Shown here: one piece after another, positions 30,493 to 40,427 of the stretch
How the letters are laid out: every line of letters begins with the position of its first letter
Numbering within the stretch: the first letter of the stretch is position 1
Assembly: GCA_009746045.1 (NCBI GenBank)
Contig: RPFO01000027.1
Span: 4,091,953 to 4,155,952, forward strand
Reading direction: 5' to 3'
Length of the DNA: 64,000 nt
Origin: Mesostigma viride
Taxonomy: Eukaryota; Streptophyta; Mesostigmatophyceae; Mesostigmatales; Mesostigmataceae
Notes under the pieces: generated by a model
What the model saw: only the letters and a program-made list of their open reading frames with translations
Databases searched by the model: none
Told to the model about the DNA's origin: nothing
Program-made: the position numbers and the translations under genes

Positions 30493-32784
30493 CTAAACAG
30501 GGTGTGCCTCAGCCACAATATACATGCAGGCTAGCGTGTCCTTGGCCCTGTCGCCAATTGCACCTTCCAAGGGCACGGTGTTCCTGGGGTGAACTAAACT
30601 GTCCACTTCACGCCACGCCGCGGCCCTGCCAGCGCGCCGTAGGAGCTGCCAGTGCTTCTCCTGTTTATACACGAGGACGGCGCAGAGCCACGCAGTCACC
30701 TCGTACCTTTTACGCTCTTCGCCCCCCACCGTGATGCGTACCACGATCTCTTCCGGCAGTTGGTGCGCAGTCTCTGCCGGCAGAGTCTCCATGAAGAAGT
30801 CCATGACCGGGATCATGGTCGGGACAGTCTTGAAGACTCGTACAGAGCGTTCATGGAAACCCGCGCACCCAGGGGTGCACAACGTGTTACCGTTGGTGCC
30901 GCACCCTTGGGTCAGCGCCATCTGGATGGCCTCGACGATGGAGTGTCCAGCATGGCGTCGCGATGGCGTGCACTTCATGTGGCAGTCGATAGGAAGCTTC
31001 ACGAGCAGCTCCTCCGTGGGGCGACATGTGTGGCCTACTTCGCGGAGGTCGCACCCCTGCAGATGCCACATCACAGTCGTCAAGCAGCGCCCAGCACCCA
31101 GGAATTTGCCCACCGGCAACTGCGCTGCATCAGCGCATCCTTTGTGCACCCTCTTCTGCCACTTCTCGTAATTCTTGCGCGGCTCTGTATCGATAGCGAT
31201 AAACCACCGGATGATGCACGTGCCCAGCTCGCATCGCTGGGGGTCATGGGCGCGACCCCTCGCTCGACCCGTGAGAAGCTGTGCTAGCCCGACCCCGCCA
31301 CCAGACACCACCGCAGCTCCCGCGTTGGCAAACTCGATGGCAGCGTCTGGGGCACAGCTGTTTTTCCCCCATGCCCCCGTGTGCTCCCGGCCAGCCTTCA
31401 CCCTGTGCTCACCGTGCTTTCTCAACAGTTCCGCACTCTCCGTGCAGTGCCTGCAGTCCTCGTCGGGACCAGGACACTCAGGCGGAAATGCCGGGTCAGT
31501 GGTGCGATCGATCTCCACAGGGCTGGCAGTCCCTGCATCATCATCATCCCCAGCAAGGTCGACGGGAAGATCGGCGCAGTCTCCCGCCTTCACCCCCGCT
31601 GCCTTCTCACTCGACTGTGGCCCTGTCCCTGCATCATCATCATCCCGAGCAAGGTCGAGGGGAAGATCGGCGCAGTCTCCCGCCTTCACCCCCGCTGCCT
31701 TCTCACTCGACTCTGGCCCTGGCGGCTTCCCCACCGTCCCCTCTGCCGCCGCACTCGCCTGAGGATCGACCACCACCAGTACCTTCATCGCCGCCTCCGC
31801 TCTCTGCCTCGCACCACGCTTCCCCTTCTGCAGCGCCTCCGCCTTCCCCCCCGTCTCCCCCTCCGCCGCCATCCTCTCTGGAACTCCCTCGTCACCCCCC
31901 GTACCCGCCGCCTCCGCCTTGCCCCCCGTCCCCACCTCCACACCCCTCGAGTCTGGATCTCCGTCCTTCCCCCCCGTGTTCGACGTCTCCGCAGCCTGCT
32001 GTGCAGCCCGCCTCCTCCTCGTCTGCGGCCCTGGCGACGCCACTACCTCCTTCGCCGCCGGCGTCGATCCCTGACTTTCAGCCACCTTCCTCTTCCTCTT
32101 TTTTGGCTTCCCAATGACCGTGCCGCGGTCCTCCTCATCGGTGGAGGACCCTAACTCAACCACCTCCACGTACCCCCTCCCCGCCGCCTCGACCGTCTTC
32201 CCCCCCGGCCCCACCTCCGCATGCCTCGAGTCTGGAACTCCCTCCCCCGGCCCACCCCCCTCCCCGCCGCCTCCGTCTTCCCCCCCGTGTCCCCCTCCGC
32301 CGCCATCGTCTCTGGATCTCCCTCCTCCACCCACCTCCCCGCCGCCTCCGCCTTCCCCCCGTGTCCCCCTCCGCCGCCATCGTCTCTGGAACTCCCTCCT
32401 CCACCCACCTCCCCGCCGCCTCCGCCTTCCCCCCCGTGTCCCCCTCCGCCGCCATCGTCTCTGGATCTCCCTCCTCCACCCACCTCCCCGCCGCCTCCGC
32501 CTTCCCCCCGTGTCCCCCTCCGCCGCCATCGTCTCTGGATCTCCCTCCTCTACCCCCTCCCCGCCGCCTCCGCCTTCCCCCCGTGTCCAGTCCCCCTCCG
32601 CCGCCATCGTCTCTGGATCTCCCTCCTCCACCCACCTCCCCGCCGCCTCCGCCTTCCCCCCGTGTCCCCCTCCGCCGCCATCGTCTCTGGAACTCCCTCC
32701 TCCACCCACCTCCCCGCCGCCTCCGCCTTCCCCCCCGTGTCCCCCTCCGCCGCCATCGTCTCTGGATCTCCCTCCTCCACCCAC
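30493..32784 (-). CDS. C-terminal part of VNTR protein with cysteine-peptidase-like domain
   Basis: 763 codons are open to the TAG at 30493. The first third is a 24-residue repeat (EGDPETMAAEGDTGGKAEAA) encoded by a 72-bp minisatellite. Then come a Lys/Arg-rich stretch (GKPKKRKRKV, a likely nuclear signal), two copies of a 32-residue acidic repeat (SSEKAAGVKAGDCADLP), and a Cys-rich region. The last 330 residues hold GKNSCAPDAAIEFAN and, near the end, KHWQLL...WREVDSL. NSC-x-x-D with a late His-Trp is the layout of USP/Ulp-like peptidases found with some transposons; the fit is loose. The 5' end is probably joined to exons at 34442-36750, with a transposon insertion between. Confidence 0.5.
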   Translation of the reverse strand: MGGGGRSRDDGGGGGHGGEGGGGGEVGGGGSSRDDGGGGGHGGKAEAAGRWVEEGDPETMAAEGDWTRGEGGGGGEGVEEGDPETMAAEGDTGGRRRRRGGGWRREIQRRWRRRGTRGGRRRRRGGGWRREFQRRWRRRGTRGEGGGGGEVGGGGRSRDDGGGGGHGGEDGGGGEGGGPGEGVPDSRHAEVGPGGKTVEAAGRGYVEVVELGSSTDEEDRGTVIGKPKKRKRKVAESQGSTPAAKEVVASPGPQTRRRRAAQQAAETSNTGGKDGDPDSRGVEVGTGGKAEAAGTGGDEGVPERMAAEGETGGKAEALQKGKRGARQRAEAAMKVLVVVDPQASAAAEGTVGKPPGPESSEKAAGVKAGDCADLPLDLARDDDDAGTGPQSSEKAAGVKAGDCADLPVDLAGDDDDAGTASPVEIDRTTDPAFPPECPGPDEDCRHCTESAELLRKHGEHRVKAGREHTGAWGKNSCAPDAAIEFANAGAAVVSGGGVGLAQLLTGRARGRAHDPQRCELGTCIIRWFIAIDTEPRKNYEKWQKRVHKGCADAAQLPVGKFLGAGRCLTTVMWHLQGCDLREVGHTCRPTEELLVKLPIDCHMKCTPSRRHAGHSIVEAIQMALTQGCGTNGNTLCTPGCAGFHERSVRVFKTVPTMIPVMDFFMETLPAETAHQLPEEIVVRITVGGEERKRYEVTAWLCAVLVYKQEKHWQLLRRAGRAAAWREVDSLVHPRNTVPLEGAIGDRAKDTLACMYIVAEAHPV

Positions 32785-32823
32785 CTCCCCGCCGCCTCCG
32801 CCTTCCCCCCCGTGTCCCCCTCC
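32250..32823. repeat. 72-bp coding minisatellite, block 1
   Basis: About eight units of 71-75 bp (CCGCCGCCATCGTCTCTGGA recurs every 72 bases, for example at 32298 and 32370). Unit length varies only in C runs, which moves the reading frame between units. Confidence 0.9.
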
Positions 32824-32830
32824 ATTACAA

Positions 32831-33603
32831 TTCGTTCAAGTGGCCCGCCGGAGCGGCTGTACAATTTTTCCCAGTGAGCGCGCTGCCAAGTGTACTTGTG
32901 GGCAAATTTTTAGGTGCCCCGTCACTTCGAGGTACTAAAAATTAGGCTACGGTACGAATTCAGCGAATTTCAGCGAATTTTCAGTCGAACCAAAGGAAGT
33001 GACGCCAACTACCAAAAAGTTTCCGTTACGAATTTTCAGCCCAACACTCGCGCAAAATGAAGTGACGGCAACTACCAAAAAGTTTCCGTTACGAATTTTC
33101 ACTCCCACACGTTTGCACAAGAGGAAGTGACGGCAACTACCAAACAGTTTCCGTTACGAATTTTCAGTCCCACACTTCGCGCAAATTTTAGTAGGGCTGC
33201 ACGCAAGCTACCTTTCAAAATTTTGCGCTAGTATGGAACGCATTTCATTCGTCTGGAGGAACGCTGCCCGCCAACTACCCCCGTTCAGAATGTTCCGCCG
33301 AAATTTACTTGAGATTTGGAAATCTGAACGTGCGCGCAAATTTTAGTAGGGCTGCACGCATTGAAGCTACCTTTCAAAATTTTGCGCAAGTATGGAACGC
33401 AATTCATTCGTCCGGAGGAATGCTGCTCGTCAACTGCCCCCGTTCAGAAAGTTGCGCCGAACTTTACTTGAGATTTGGAAATCTGAACGTGCGGTTGGAG
33501 TTTCGCGGGGAAACCCAAGTTCCCTAGTAATTCACCAATGACGCGCTTCGAACACTTGTCCGCTAAAACCTAAGCAGCCGCTCCGGCTGGCCACTTAAAC
33601 GAA
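32831..33603. mobile_element. Nonautonomous DNA transposon, 773 bp, inside the minisatellite
   Basis: The ends are inverted repeats of 29 bp with 27 matches: left TTCGTTCAAGTGGCCCGCCG (32831 on), right its complement with two changes (33575-33603). Inside are three or four copies of a roughly 65-bp unit (GTTTCCGTTACGAATTTTCA) and two copies of a roughly 155-bp unit (CGCAAATTTTAGTAGGGCTG). No coding capacity. The same 72-bp minisatellite lies on both sides, which marks it as an insertion; no clean target duplication was seen. Confidence 0.75.
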
Positions 33604-33607
33604 ACTT

Positions 33608-34110
33608 GATGCCGCCGCCATCGTCTCTGGATCTCCCTCCTCTATACCCCCCTCCCCGCCGCCTCCGCCTTCCCCCCCGTGTCCCCCTCCGCCGCCATCG
33701 TCTCTGGATCTCCCTCCTCCACCCACCTCCCCGCCGCCTCCGCCTTCCCCCCCGTGTCACCCTCCGCCGCCATCGTCTCTGGAACTCCCTCCCCCACCCC
33801 CCTCCCTGCCGCCTCCGCCTTCCCCCCCGTGTCCCCCTCCGCCGCCATCGTCTCGGGAACTCCCTCCCCCACCCCCCTCCCCGCCGCCTCCGCCTTCCCC
33901 CCGTGTCCCCCTCCGCCGCCATCGTCTCGGGAACTCCCTCCCCCACCCCCTCCCCGCCGCCTCCGCCTTCCCCCCGAGTCCCCCTCCGCCGCCATCGTCT
34001 CGGGAACTCCCTCCTCCACCCCCTCCCAGCCGCCTCCGCCTTCCCCCCCGTGTCCCCTCCGCCGCCATCGTCTCGGGAACTCCCTCCTCCACCCCCTCCC
34101 CGCCACCTCC
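33608..34110. repeat. 72-bp coding minisatellite, block 2
   Basis: About seven more units of the block 1 repeat, resuming directly after the transposon. Confidence 0.9.
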
Positions 34111-36750
34111 GCCTCCGCCCCCGGCCTCTGTGCCGCCCTCCCCGGCTGCCCTGTGGCCTGCTTCTTCGTCAGTCTCCCTGCCGTTGCCAGGCCCTCGCGG
34201 GGCTGCCCTGTGGCCTGCTTCTTCGTCAGTCTCCCTGCCGTTGCCAGGCCCTCGCGGGGCTGCCCTGTGGCCCGCTTCTTCGGCAGTCCCCCTGCCGTTG
34301 CCAGGCCCTCGCGGGGCTGCCCTGTGGCCCGCTTCTTCGGCAGTCTCCCTTCCGTTGCCAGGCCCTCGCGGAGCGGCCCAGTGGTCGCATGTCCTGGCTG
34401 CCCAAGTGGAGCCGTTACTCCATGCATGTGGATGCCTCCCAGCTGCATGTTCCCACAGAATAAAGTAAAACAAGGAGTCTAGGGGAAAGGTGTAAGGACC
34501 CCGGCAAAAAGGATGCGTATTCTCTTCCATTACACCCATCCATGCATGCCAGCACCCCATTACACCCATCCACGCATGCCAGCACCCCATTACACCCATC
34601 CATGCATGCCAGCACCCCATTACACCCATCCATGCATGCCAGCACCCCATTACACCCATCCATGCATGCCAGCACCCCATTACACCCATCCATGCATGCC
34701 AGCACCCCATTACACCCATCCATGCATGCCAGCACCCCATTATAGTACCCATCCATGCATGCCAGCACCCCATTACACCCATCCACGCATGCCAGCACCC
34801 CATTACACCCATCCATGCATGCCAGCACCCCATTACACCCATCCATGCATGCCAGCACCCCATTATACCCATCCATGCATGCCAGCACCCCATTACAACC
34901 ATCCATGCATGCCAGCACCCCATTACACCCATCCATGCATGCCAGCACCCCATTACAACCATCCATGCATGCCAGCACCCCATTACACCCATCCATGCAT
35001 GCCAGCACCCCATTACACCCATCCACGCATGCCAGCACCCCATTACACCCATCCACGCATGCCAGCACCCCATTACACCCATCCACGCATGCCAGCACCC
35101 CATTACACCCATCCACGCATGCCAGCACCCCATTACACCCATCCATGCATGCCAGCACCCCATTACACCCACATTCTTTCCGTCCTGTTGCCCATACCAT
35201 CTGGCTGTCCTCCTACTCAATTCCAATTCTCTGCCCCCCCCCCCCCCCCTGGACACGTCTCCTTGCACATGTAACTTTGGCTTCCCCTCCCATCTGTTTG
35301 ATTCTACATCTCTTCAGCATCTTGTCCGATGCCGCCCCCCTCACCCCTCTCGTGCCACAGATTCAGTGCTGAGAGAAAGCGGGTTACGCATTGAGTCATT
35401 CATGCAGTATCAGCAAAGAGGACAGCCGATATTCGCATGTGCTGTGCCTAACATTACATCCACCAGCAGGGAGAGAAAGCACAGGCCACATTTTGCTGTC
35501 ACATATGAATAAGTAATCAACGCGCTGTTCCCATATGCAAATAAAGATTGTCGTCAACATGTTGCATGCAACAAGCAATCACACAGTCGCCTACCTGAGC
35601 AGACAGTGCCATGTGTGCCAGCATGCGCGGCCCGAAGGAGCCCTCCCCCGCAGTAACCAACGCAGCCGCCACGTGGGGCAACGACGCCACTGCGCGGTTG
35701 CAGATCATCTGACACAACGCCGCGGCGTCCAGGACAAGTGCATCCCCCGGTGTTCCCGACAACCCTTCTCCAGGTACAGCTGCCGCCTGCGAGCACGCAC
35801 CCACTGGGTCCTGCATCTCCTTCAGACACTTGCCGCTCCAATAACGGACCGCCCGCGTTAGTTGCCTCCTCTGCACACATGTCAAGGATATGCACAAATC
35901 AGCACAGCAACGGTTTACAGCAACAACACATGAGAAGAACAGTCCACACATGTCCAGCATTGCCGTTCATGCTTCCTCTAACTTCGTAGTAGTATACAAA
36001 CATCCATGTACACGTGCAGCACATGAAGAAGCAAAGGGGAACTCACCGCAACCAAATACGGTGACTCCTTCACATTCTTCTTCTTCTTCTTCTCACCGCT
36101 GACCGCCTGCGCAACCTCTTCCTCGCCCTCATCACTCTCCTCGGTCCCCTTCTTCTTCTTCTCACCGCTGACCGCCTGCGCAACCTCTTCCTCGCCCTCA
36201 TCACTCTCCTCGGTCCCCGCCACCTCTCCGGGCTTCTCCATGGCCTCATTACCAGCTGTGACATGCTTACAAAAAGTAGCCCGACGGCCCTGCAATGCGT
36301 CAAGCATGTACTTTGATACCGCCAGTCTCTCCCAGTTGGATGTGCTCTGACACCCTTTGGACGCTTGATCGAATTGCTCGGGCAGCTTATACTGTTGCGC
36401 CTGCGGTGCAAGGGCAGAGACGCACAGCGAGACACACGCAGGCAACCGCTCGACAAACCCAGGACCGTTCAGTTATGATGGTCACGCGCCATCATTAGCA
36501 CTGCGATCAAAGACAGTCAGTAACCATCGATGTATTGGTCGGCAGCAGATACCCCGCGACCCGACACGGTGCTTCCAACGGGACATTGTTACCCATCAGA
36601 TACATATACCCGCCGATGAATCACAAGCAAGACTACAATGTGAATACTCATGAAGGAACTTACCACCACGTGGAAATTGCTGCGCGCATATTCCATCGCG
36701 GATACATACTGTTGTGACTCCCAAACGGATCGACAATCTTTAGCGGCCAT
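33642..36750 (-). CDS. N-terminal exons of the VNTR/peptidase-like gene
   Basis: Four phase-0 exons on the minus strand: 36750-36664 (ATG, MAAKDCRSVWESQQYV), 36400-36047, 35870-35595, then 34442 onward into the VNTR. Donors are GTAAGT, GTGAGT, GTAGGC; acceptors CCGCAG, GTGCAG, ATGCAG. The frame stays open across each join, which supports the model. Exon 2 has two copies of an acidic-basic repeat (GTEESDEGEEEVAQAVSGEK). Exon 3 is helical and Ala-rich. Exon 4 runs into the 57-bp and 72-bp repeats in the same frame. No domain recognised in exons 1-3. The gene would be about 6.2 kb and divergent from the oxygenase-like gene across array 2. Confidence 0.55.
34130..34380. repeat. 57-bp coding minisatellite
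   Basis: About four units of 57 bp; minus-strand translation gives a 19-residue repeat, GQPREGLATAGRLTKKQA and variants. Confidence 0.9.
34528..35170. repeat. 30-bp minisatellite in intron 3, about 21 units
   Basis: Unit CATTACACCCATCCATGCAT plus GCCAGCACCC; changes are limited to C/T at one site and a few single bases, and one unit has a 3-base insertion near 34741. It falls between the proposed donor at 35594 and acceptor at 34443. No spacers, so not CRISPR. Confidence 0.95.
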
Positions 36751-36970
36751 TGCTACGGTTGCGTACTGCCTGCAAGGTAATTACCGTTAACGTGATCCAA
36801 TAATTACCTCAGGCTCACGTGATCGGGGGGACAGATGTTGATACCTCATTACCTCTGCCTGTACTGCTGTCACTGCACTGTACAACCATGCATTTGCGTG
36901 CCACTACCTAAATACATCATACACGATGCATCTTACAATTGCCAGCATGGCACCCGATCGATCGAGTGCG
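36751..36970. promoter_or_regulatory. 5' flank of the VNTR gene, next to array 2
   Basis: No gene. GGTAATTACCGTTAACG near 36776 and AATAATTACCTC near 36800 are short AT-rich repeats. Confidence 0.35.
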
Positions 36971-37312
36971 TGTACCACCTGTACGGTATTTGTGTACCAC
37001 CCCGCTCCTTCCCACGGCAGGTACGCAGCGACTCGCTGTTGTCCTGGCTGCAGTTGTGTACCACCTGTACGGTATTTGTGTACCACCCCGCTCCTTCCCA
37101 CGGCAGGTACGCAGCGACTCGCTGTTGTCCTGGCTGCAGTTGTGTACCACCTGTACGGTATTTGTGTACCACCCCGCTCCTTCCCACGGCAGGTACGCAG
37201 CGACTCGCTGTTGTCCTGGCTGCAGTTGTGTACCACCTGTACGGTATTTGTGTACCACCCCCTCGATCCTTCTGGCGGCAGGCACGCAGCGACCCGCTGT
37301 TGTCCTGGCAGC
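36971..37312 (-). repeat. 86-bp tandem array, copy 2 (about 4 units, inverted)
   Basis: Reverse complement of the unit in array 1 with the same 86-bp period (TGTACCACCT at 36971, 37057, 37143, 37229). The last unit is diverged (CGATCCTTCTGGCGGCAGGC). It lies between the minus-strand VNTR gene and the plus-strand oxygenase-like gene. Confidence 0.95.
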
Positions 37313-37443
37313 TCGTAAATTAATAATGTCAATGTTGTCCTCAAGGTTGGTATAGCTGTCGCTGCACGGCGGAAGTCCTCCCGATCGATACAGCCTTTAC
37401 ATATTATCGGTTGCTTTTGAACCCTGTTGTTCTTTGCCGGTCT

Positions 37444-38460
37444 ATGATGGATTCCGTAGTAATGTTGGAATCCGACTTGGCAAGTGAGCAGGAAGTCGCC
37501 AAGGCGTGCAAAGCCATGAAGAAGATGCAAGCCAAAATTATGAAGGCAAACAGGTGGCGCGACATCGACCAGAAAGCTGCTATCAAGAGGGCTGGTGGAT
37601 TGCTGGCATATAGGAAGCAGCAGGCGGAAAGGCAAAAAGCAAGGCGGGAGGCGGCCAAGAAGGTTCCTGCCAAGAAAAAAACGCCCGCCGCATTGAAAGC
37701 CGAAGAGAACCACCGTGTGGGCAACCGGAAGAATGCCGGGGAAAAGGCGATTGAAAACGTGGCATTGCGTGAGAGGAACATTGCCGAAACCCCTTTACAA
37801 AAGAAGTGTGCGGCGGATATCAGGGAGAGGGGATACACTGTCATACGAGGCATCGTAAGCGAGGAAGTACGCGTGCAGATGCTGAATGCTGCGCAAGACA
37901 TTCCGGATACTAAATTTGACAGAATTTTTCGGAAGTACAACGAGAACACCAAGACGTTTTCATTCCCTCCAAAGCAACGTAGCCAAGCCCTTATCGACGA
38001 AGACAGCCCGTTTGGGAAGCTCGTCGTGGGATTGGCGGTCAAGATCCTGCATGCTGCGCTGGACATGTCCTACGTGCCTAAGCCACGTGAGTTGCTGGTG
38101 CTCCGAAGCCTGGCTAACTGCAAAGAACAAGGGCCCCATTCCGATCTTACACGTGAAGTTTTGGCATGGGAGGTATACTTCCCAGTAAGTTGCATCATCG
38201 CTGTACAACCCGACACACGTTGGGTTTCGTACGACAATAGTATCCGCCATTATAGGAAGAGGGACATCTCCAAGAGGGGGGAGGGAAAAACTGAGGTGAT
38301 GCTCAATCCTGGTGATGTTGTTTTATGGCATGGAGCACATGTGCATGCTGGTGCCGCGTACCAGGTGGAAAATCGCCGCATTTTTTTCAAGGGCATCAGC
38401 ACGGCAAGGCGACTGGGCAACCAGGGTCTCGCAGATAGCGTTTGCCCAGTGATTGTGTAA
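37444..38460 (+). CDS. 2OG-Fe(II) oxygenase-like protein, 338 aa
   Basis: I chose the ATG at 37444 ([16 protein letters not shown]); eleven open codons before it lack an ATG. Residues 20-125 are Lys/Arg/Ala-rich and helical, likely nucleic-acid binding. The second half looks like a double-stranded beta helix: [10 protein letters not shown] gives the His-x-Asp metal pair (about residue 231), [17 protein letters not shown] the distal His (about 296-300), and NRRIFFKG a possible 2-oxoglutarate-binding Arg. Such enzymes hydroxylate or demethylate proteins or nucleic acids. Family not identified; the fused basic N-terminus is unusual. It is the plus-strand partner across array 2. Confidence 0.6.
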   Translation: MMDSVVMLESDLASEQEVAKACKAMKKMQAKIMKANRWRDIDQKAAIKRAGGLLAYRKQQAERQKARREAAKKVPAKKKTPAALKAEENHRVGNRKNAGEKAIENVALRERNIAETPLQKKCAADIRERGYTVIRGIVSEEVRVQMLNAAQDIPDTKFDRIFRKYNENTKTFSFPPKQRSQALIDEDSPFGKLVVGLAVKILHAALDMSYVPKPRELLVLRSLANCKEQGPHSDLTREVLAWEVYFPVSCIIAVQPDTRWVSYDNSIRHYRKRDISKRGEGKTEVMLNPGDVVLWHGAHVHAGAAYQVENRRIFFKGISTARRLGNQGLADSVCPVIV

Positions 38461-38463
38461 GTA

Positions 38464-39166
38464 GTCCACCACCCACCCACCCACCCACCCACCATCCATC
38501 CATCCACATCCATCCATCCCACCCACCCACCCACCCACCCACCCACCCACCCGCCCACCCACCCACCCACCCACCCACCCGCCCACCCACCCACCCACCA
38601 CCCACCCACCCACCACACACCCACCCACCACCCACCCACCCACCCACCCACCCACCCACCCACCACCCACCCACCCACCCACCCACCCACCCACCACCCA
38701 CCCACCCACCCACCCTCCCTCCCTCCCTCCCTCCCTCCCTCCCTCCCTCCCTCCCTCCCTCCCTCCCTCCCTCCCTCCTCCCTCCCTCCCTCCCTCCCTC
38801 CCTCCCTCCCTCCCTCCCTCCCTCCCTCCCAGCCTCCCTCCCTCCCTCCCTCCCTCCCTCCCTCCCTCCCTCCCTCCCTCCCTCCCTCCCTCCCTCCCTC
38901 CCTCCCTCCCTCCCTCCCTCCCTCCCTCCCTCCCTCTCCCTCCCTCCCTCCCTCCCTCCCTCCCCCCCTCCCTCCCTCCCTCCCTCCCTCCCTCCCTCCC
39001 TCCCTCCCTCCATCCATCCATCCATCCATCCATCCATCCATCCATCCATCCATCCATCCATCCATCCATCCATCCATCCATCCATCCATCCATCCATCCA
39101 TCCATCCATCCATCCATCCATCCAGCCATCCATCCATCCATCCATCCATCCATCCATCCATCCATG
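38464..39166. repeat. Compound CCCA / CCCT / CCAT satellite
   Basis: Begins four bases after the oxygenase-like stop: CCCA units to about 38714, CCCT units to about 39010, CCAT units to 39166, with occasional single-base changes. Confidence 0.97.
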
Positions 39167-39684
39167 AAGCAGAAAGGGAGCACGAGTTTAACCTTGCATG
39201 AAGTAGCCTAGGATGTCTTAAACGCCATATGCCCCTTCTCATGGATATGTGCTCCATTGACTCCCAACGGAGTGATGTTCCTCATTTATTAATTAATTGA
39301 ATGAATTATTATATTATTTATTATTATTAAATGAATTAATTAACCTATGAATATGACGCCCCACTTGTCTCGTTGCCTTAAAAAGCCTGGCCCCAGGTTC
39401 TGATCACTGCATGGTAAGATGATCATGCCCTCGCGTTAGGTAGGGCATCCACAAAAGGTCATATCAATTGCTTAATCTCGTGCACCCATTGGCGAGCCAC
39501 AGATCAGGAGCCCTCGGAGTGATGGAAAGAAACCTTAACCAAGTTATGTAATATTTGATATCCAGGTGTATCATGCAGTGTACATGGAGCATAGTTGTCT
39601 GATTTCAATTGCAAAGTCTCAGAAAATTTACTAATGGGTCGTTCCCTTACCACGTATATGAATACAGAAAAACATTTAAATAGG
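39167..39684. other. Unassigned AT-rich sequence
   Basis: No gene. It holds a copy of the dispersed family (ATATGCCCCTTCTCATGGAT near 39228, ACTCCCAACGGAGT at 39260-39273, then TTAATTAATT). Confidence 0.4.
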
Positions 39685-40052
39685 ATGTCCCCAAAACTGG
39701 GCACACGCAAACTGGGCACGAGCATGACGAATGGGATGCTCACAACCTCAGCCCCATGGCCAACAATATAAATACAATGTCCCCAAAACTGGGCACACGC
39801 AAACTGGGCACGAGCATGACGAATGGGATGCTCATAACCTTAGCCCCATGGCCAACAATATAAATACAATGTCCCCAAAACTGGGCACACGCAAACTGGG
39901 CACGAGCATGACGAATGGGATGCTCACAACCTCAGCCCCATGGCCAACAATATAAATACAATGTCCCCAAAACTGGGCACACGCAAACTGGGCACGAGCA
40001 TACGAATGGGATGCTCACAACCTCAGCCCCATGGCAATAATATAAATACACT
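39685..40052. repeat. 92-bp tandem repeat, four units, each with TATAAATAC
   Basis: Units start with ATGTCCCCAAAACTGGGCAC at 39685, 39777, 39869 and 39961. Each ends near ATATAAATAC; the last has two single-base deletions. It lies 3' of the transposase gene. Confidence 0.95.
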
Positions 40053-40427
40053 GGCCTCCCTACGTTACAAAATGCCGTGATTATCTGACACGCCCATCCT
40101 GTGCAGGTCATCGTTTCCCATGCTGGTCCGTCACGCCCCCCATGTGCAGGTCACGATAGTACGCTGGGCACGCCCAATCAAACGCATCGAGCACGTAGTG
40201 GTTGTTCCCAAGGTGGTCGTGCTTCACCTGTAGGACTGGTTCTGATGTGGTGTCACCTACACGTGCCGCCACATGCTTTACTTTGCATTTGGTTTCGTAA
40301 CCACGCCGCCAGCACTGATGCAACAGTCGGACCTGTGACCCCAGGTAGGACAGAGGCTGTGGATACTTCCCCGTGGCTTTCCACTGCGAGGACAGTGTCA
40401 TGTCTTTGGTGAACACAGGACAGTCCG
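40053..40427. other. Flank of the transposase gene
   Basis: A minus-strand frame (40431-40108) with plausible composition could be a further exon or a decayed end of the transposase gene; no splice site could be fixed. Confidence 0.3.

Noticed and set aside
34528-35170. CRISPR-like array
   Set aside because: Units abut with no unique spacers; eukaryotic setting.
34513-35372. Frames of Met-His-Ala-Ser-Thr-Pro and Trp-His-Ala-Trp-Met repeats
   Set aside because: Produced by the 30-bp minisatellite, which lies in a proposed intron.
38250-39257. Long satellite frames overlapping the oxygenase-like gene end
   Set aside because: Same 4-bp period effect; the real gene stops at 38460.
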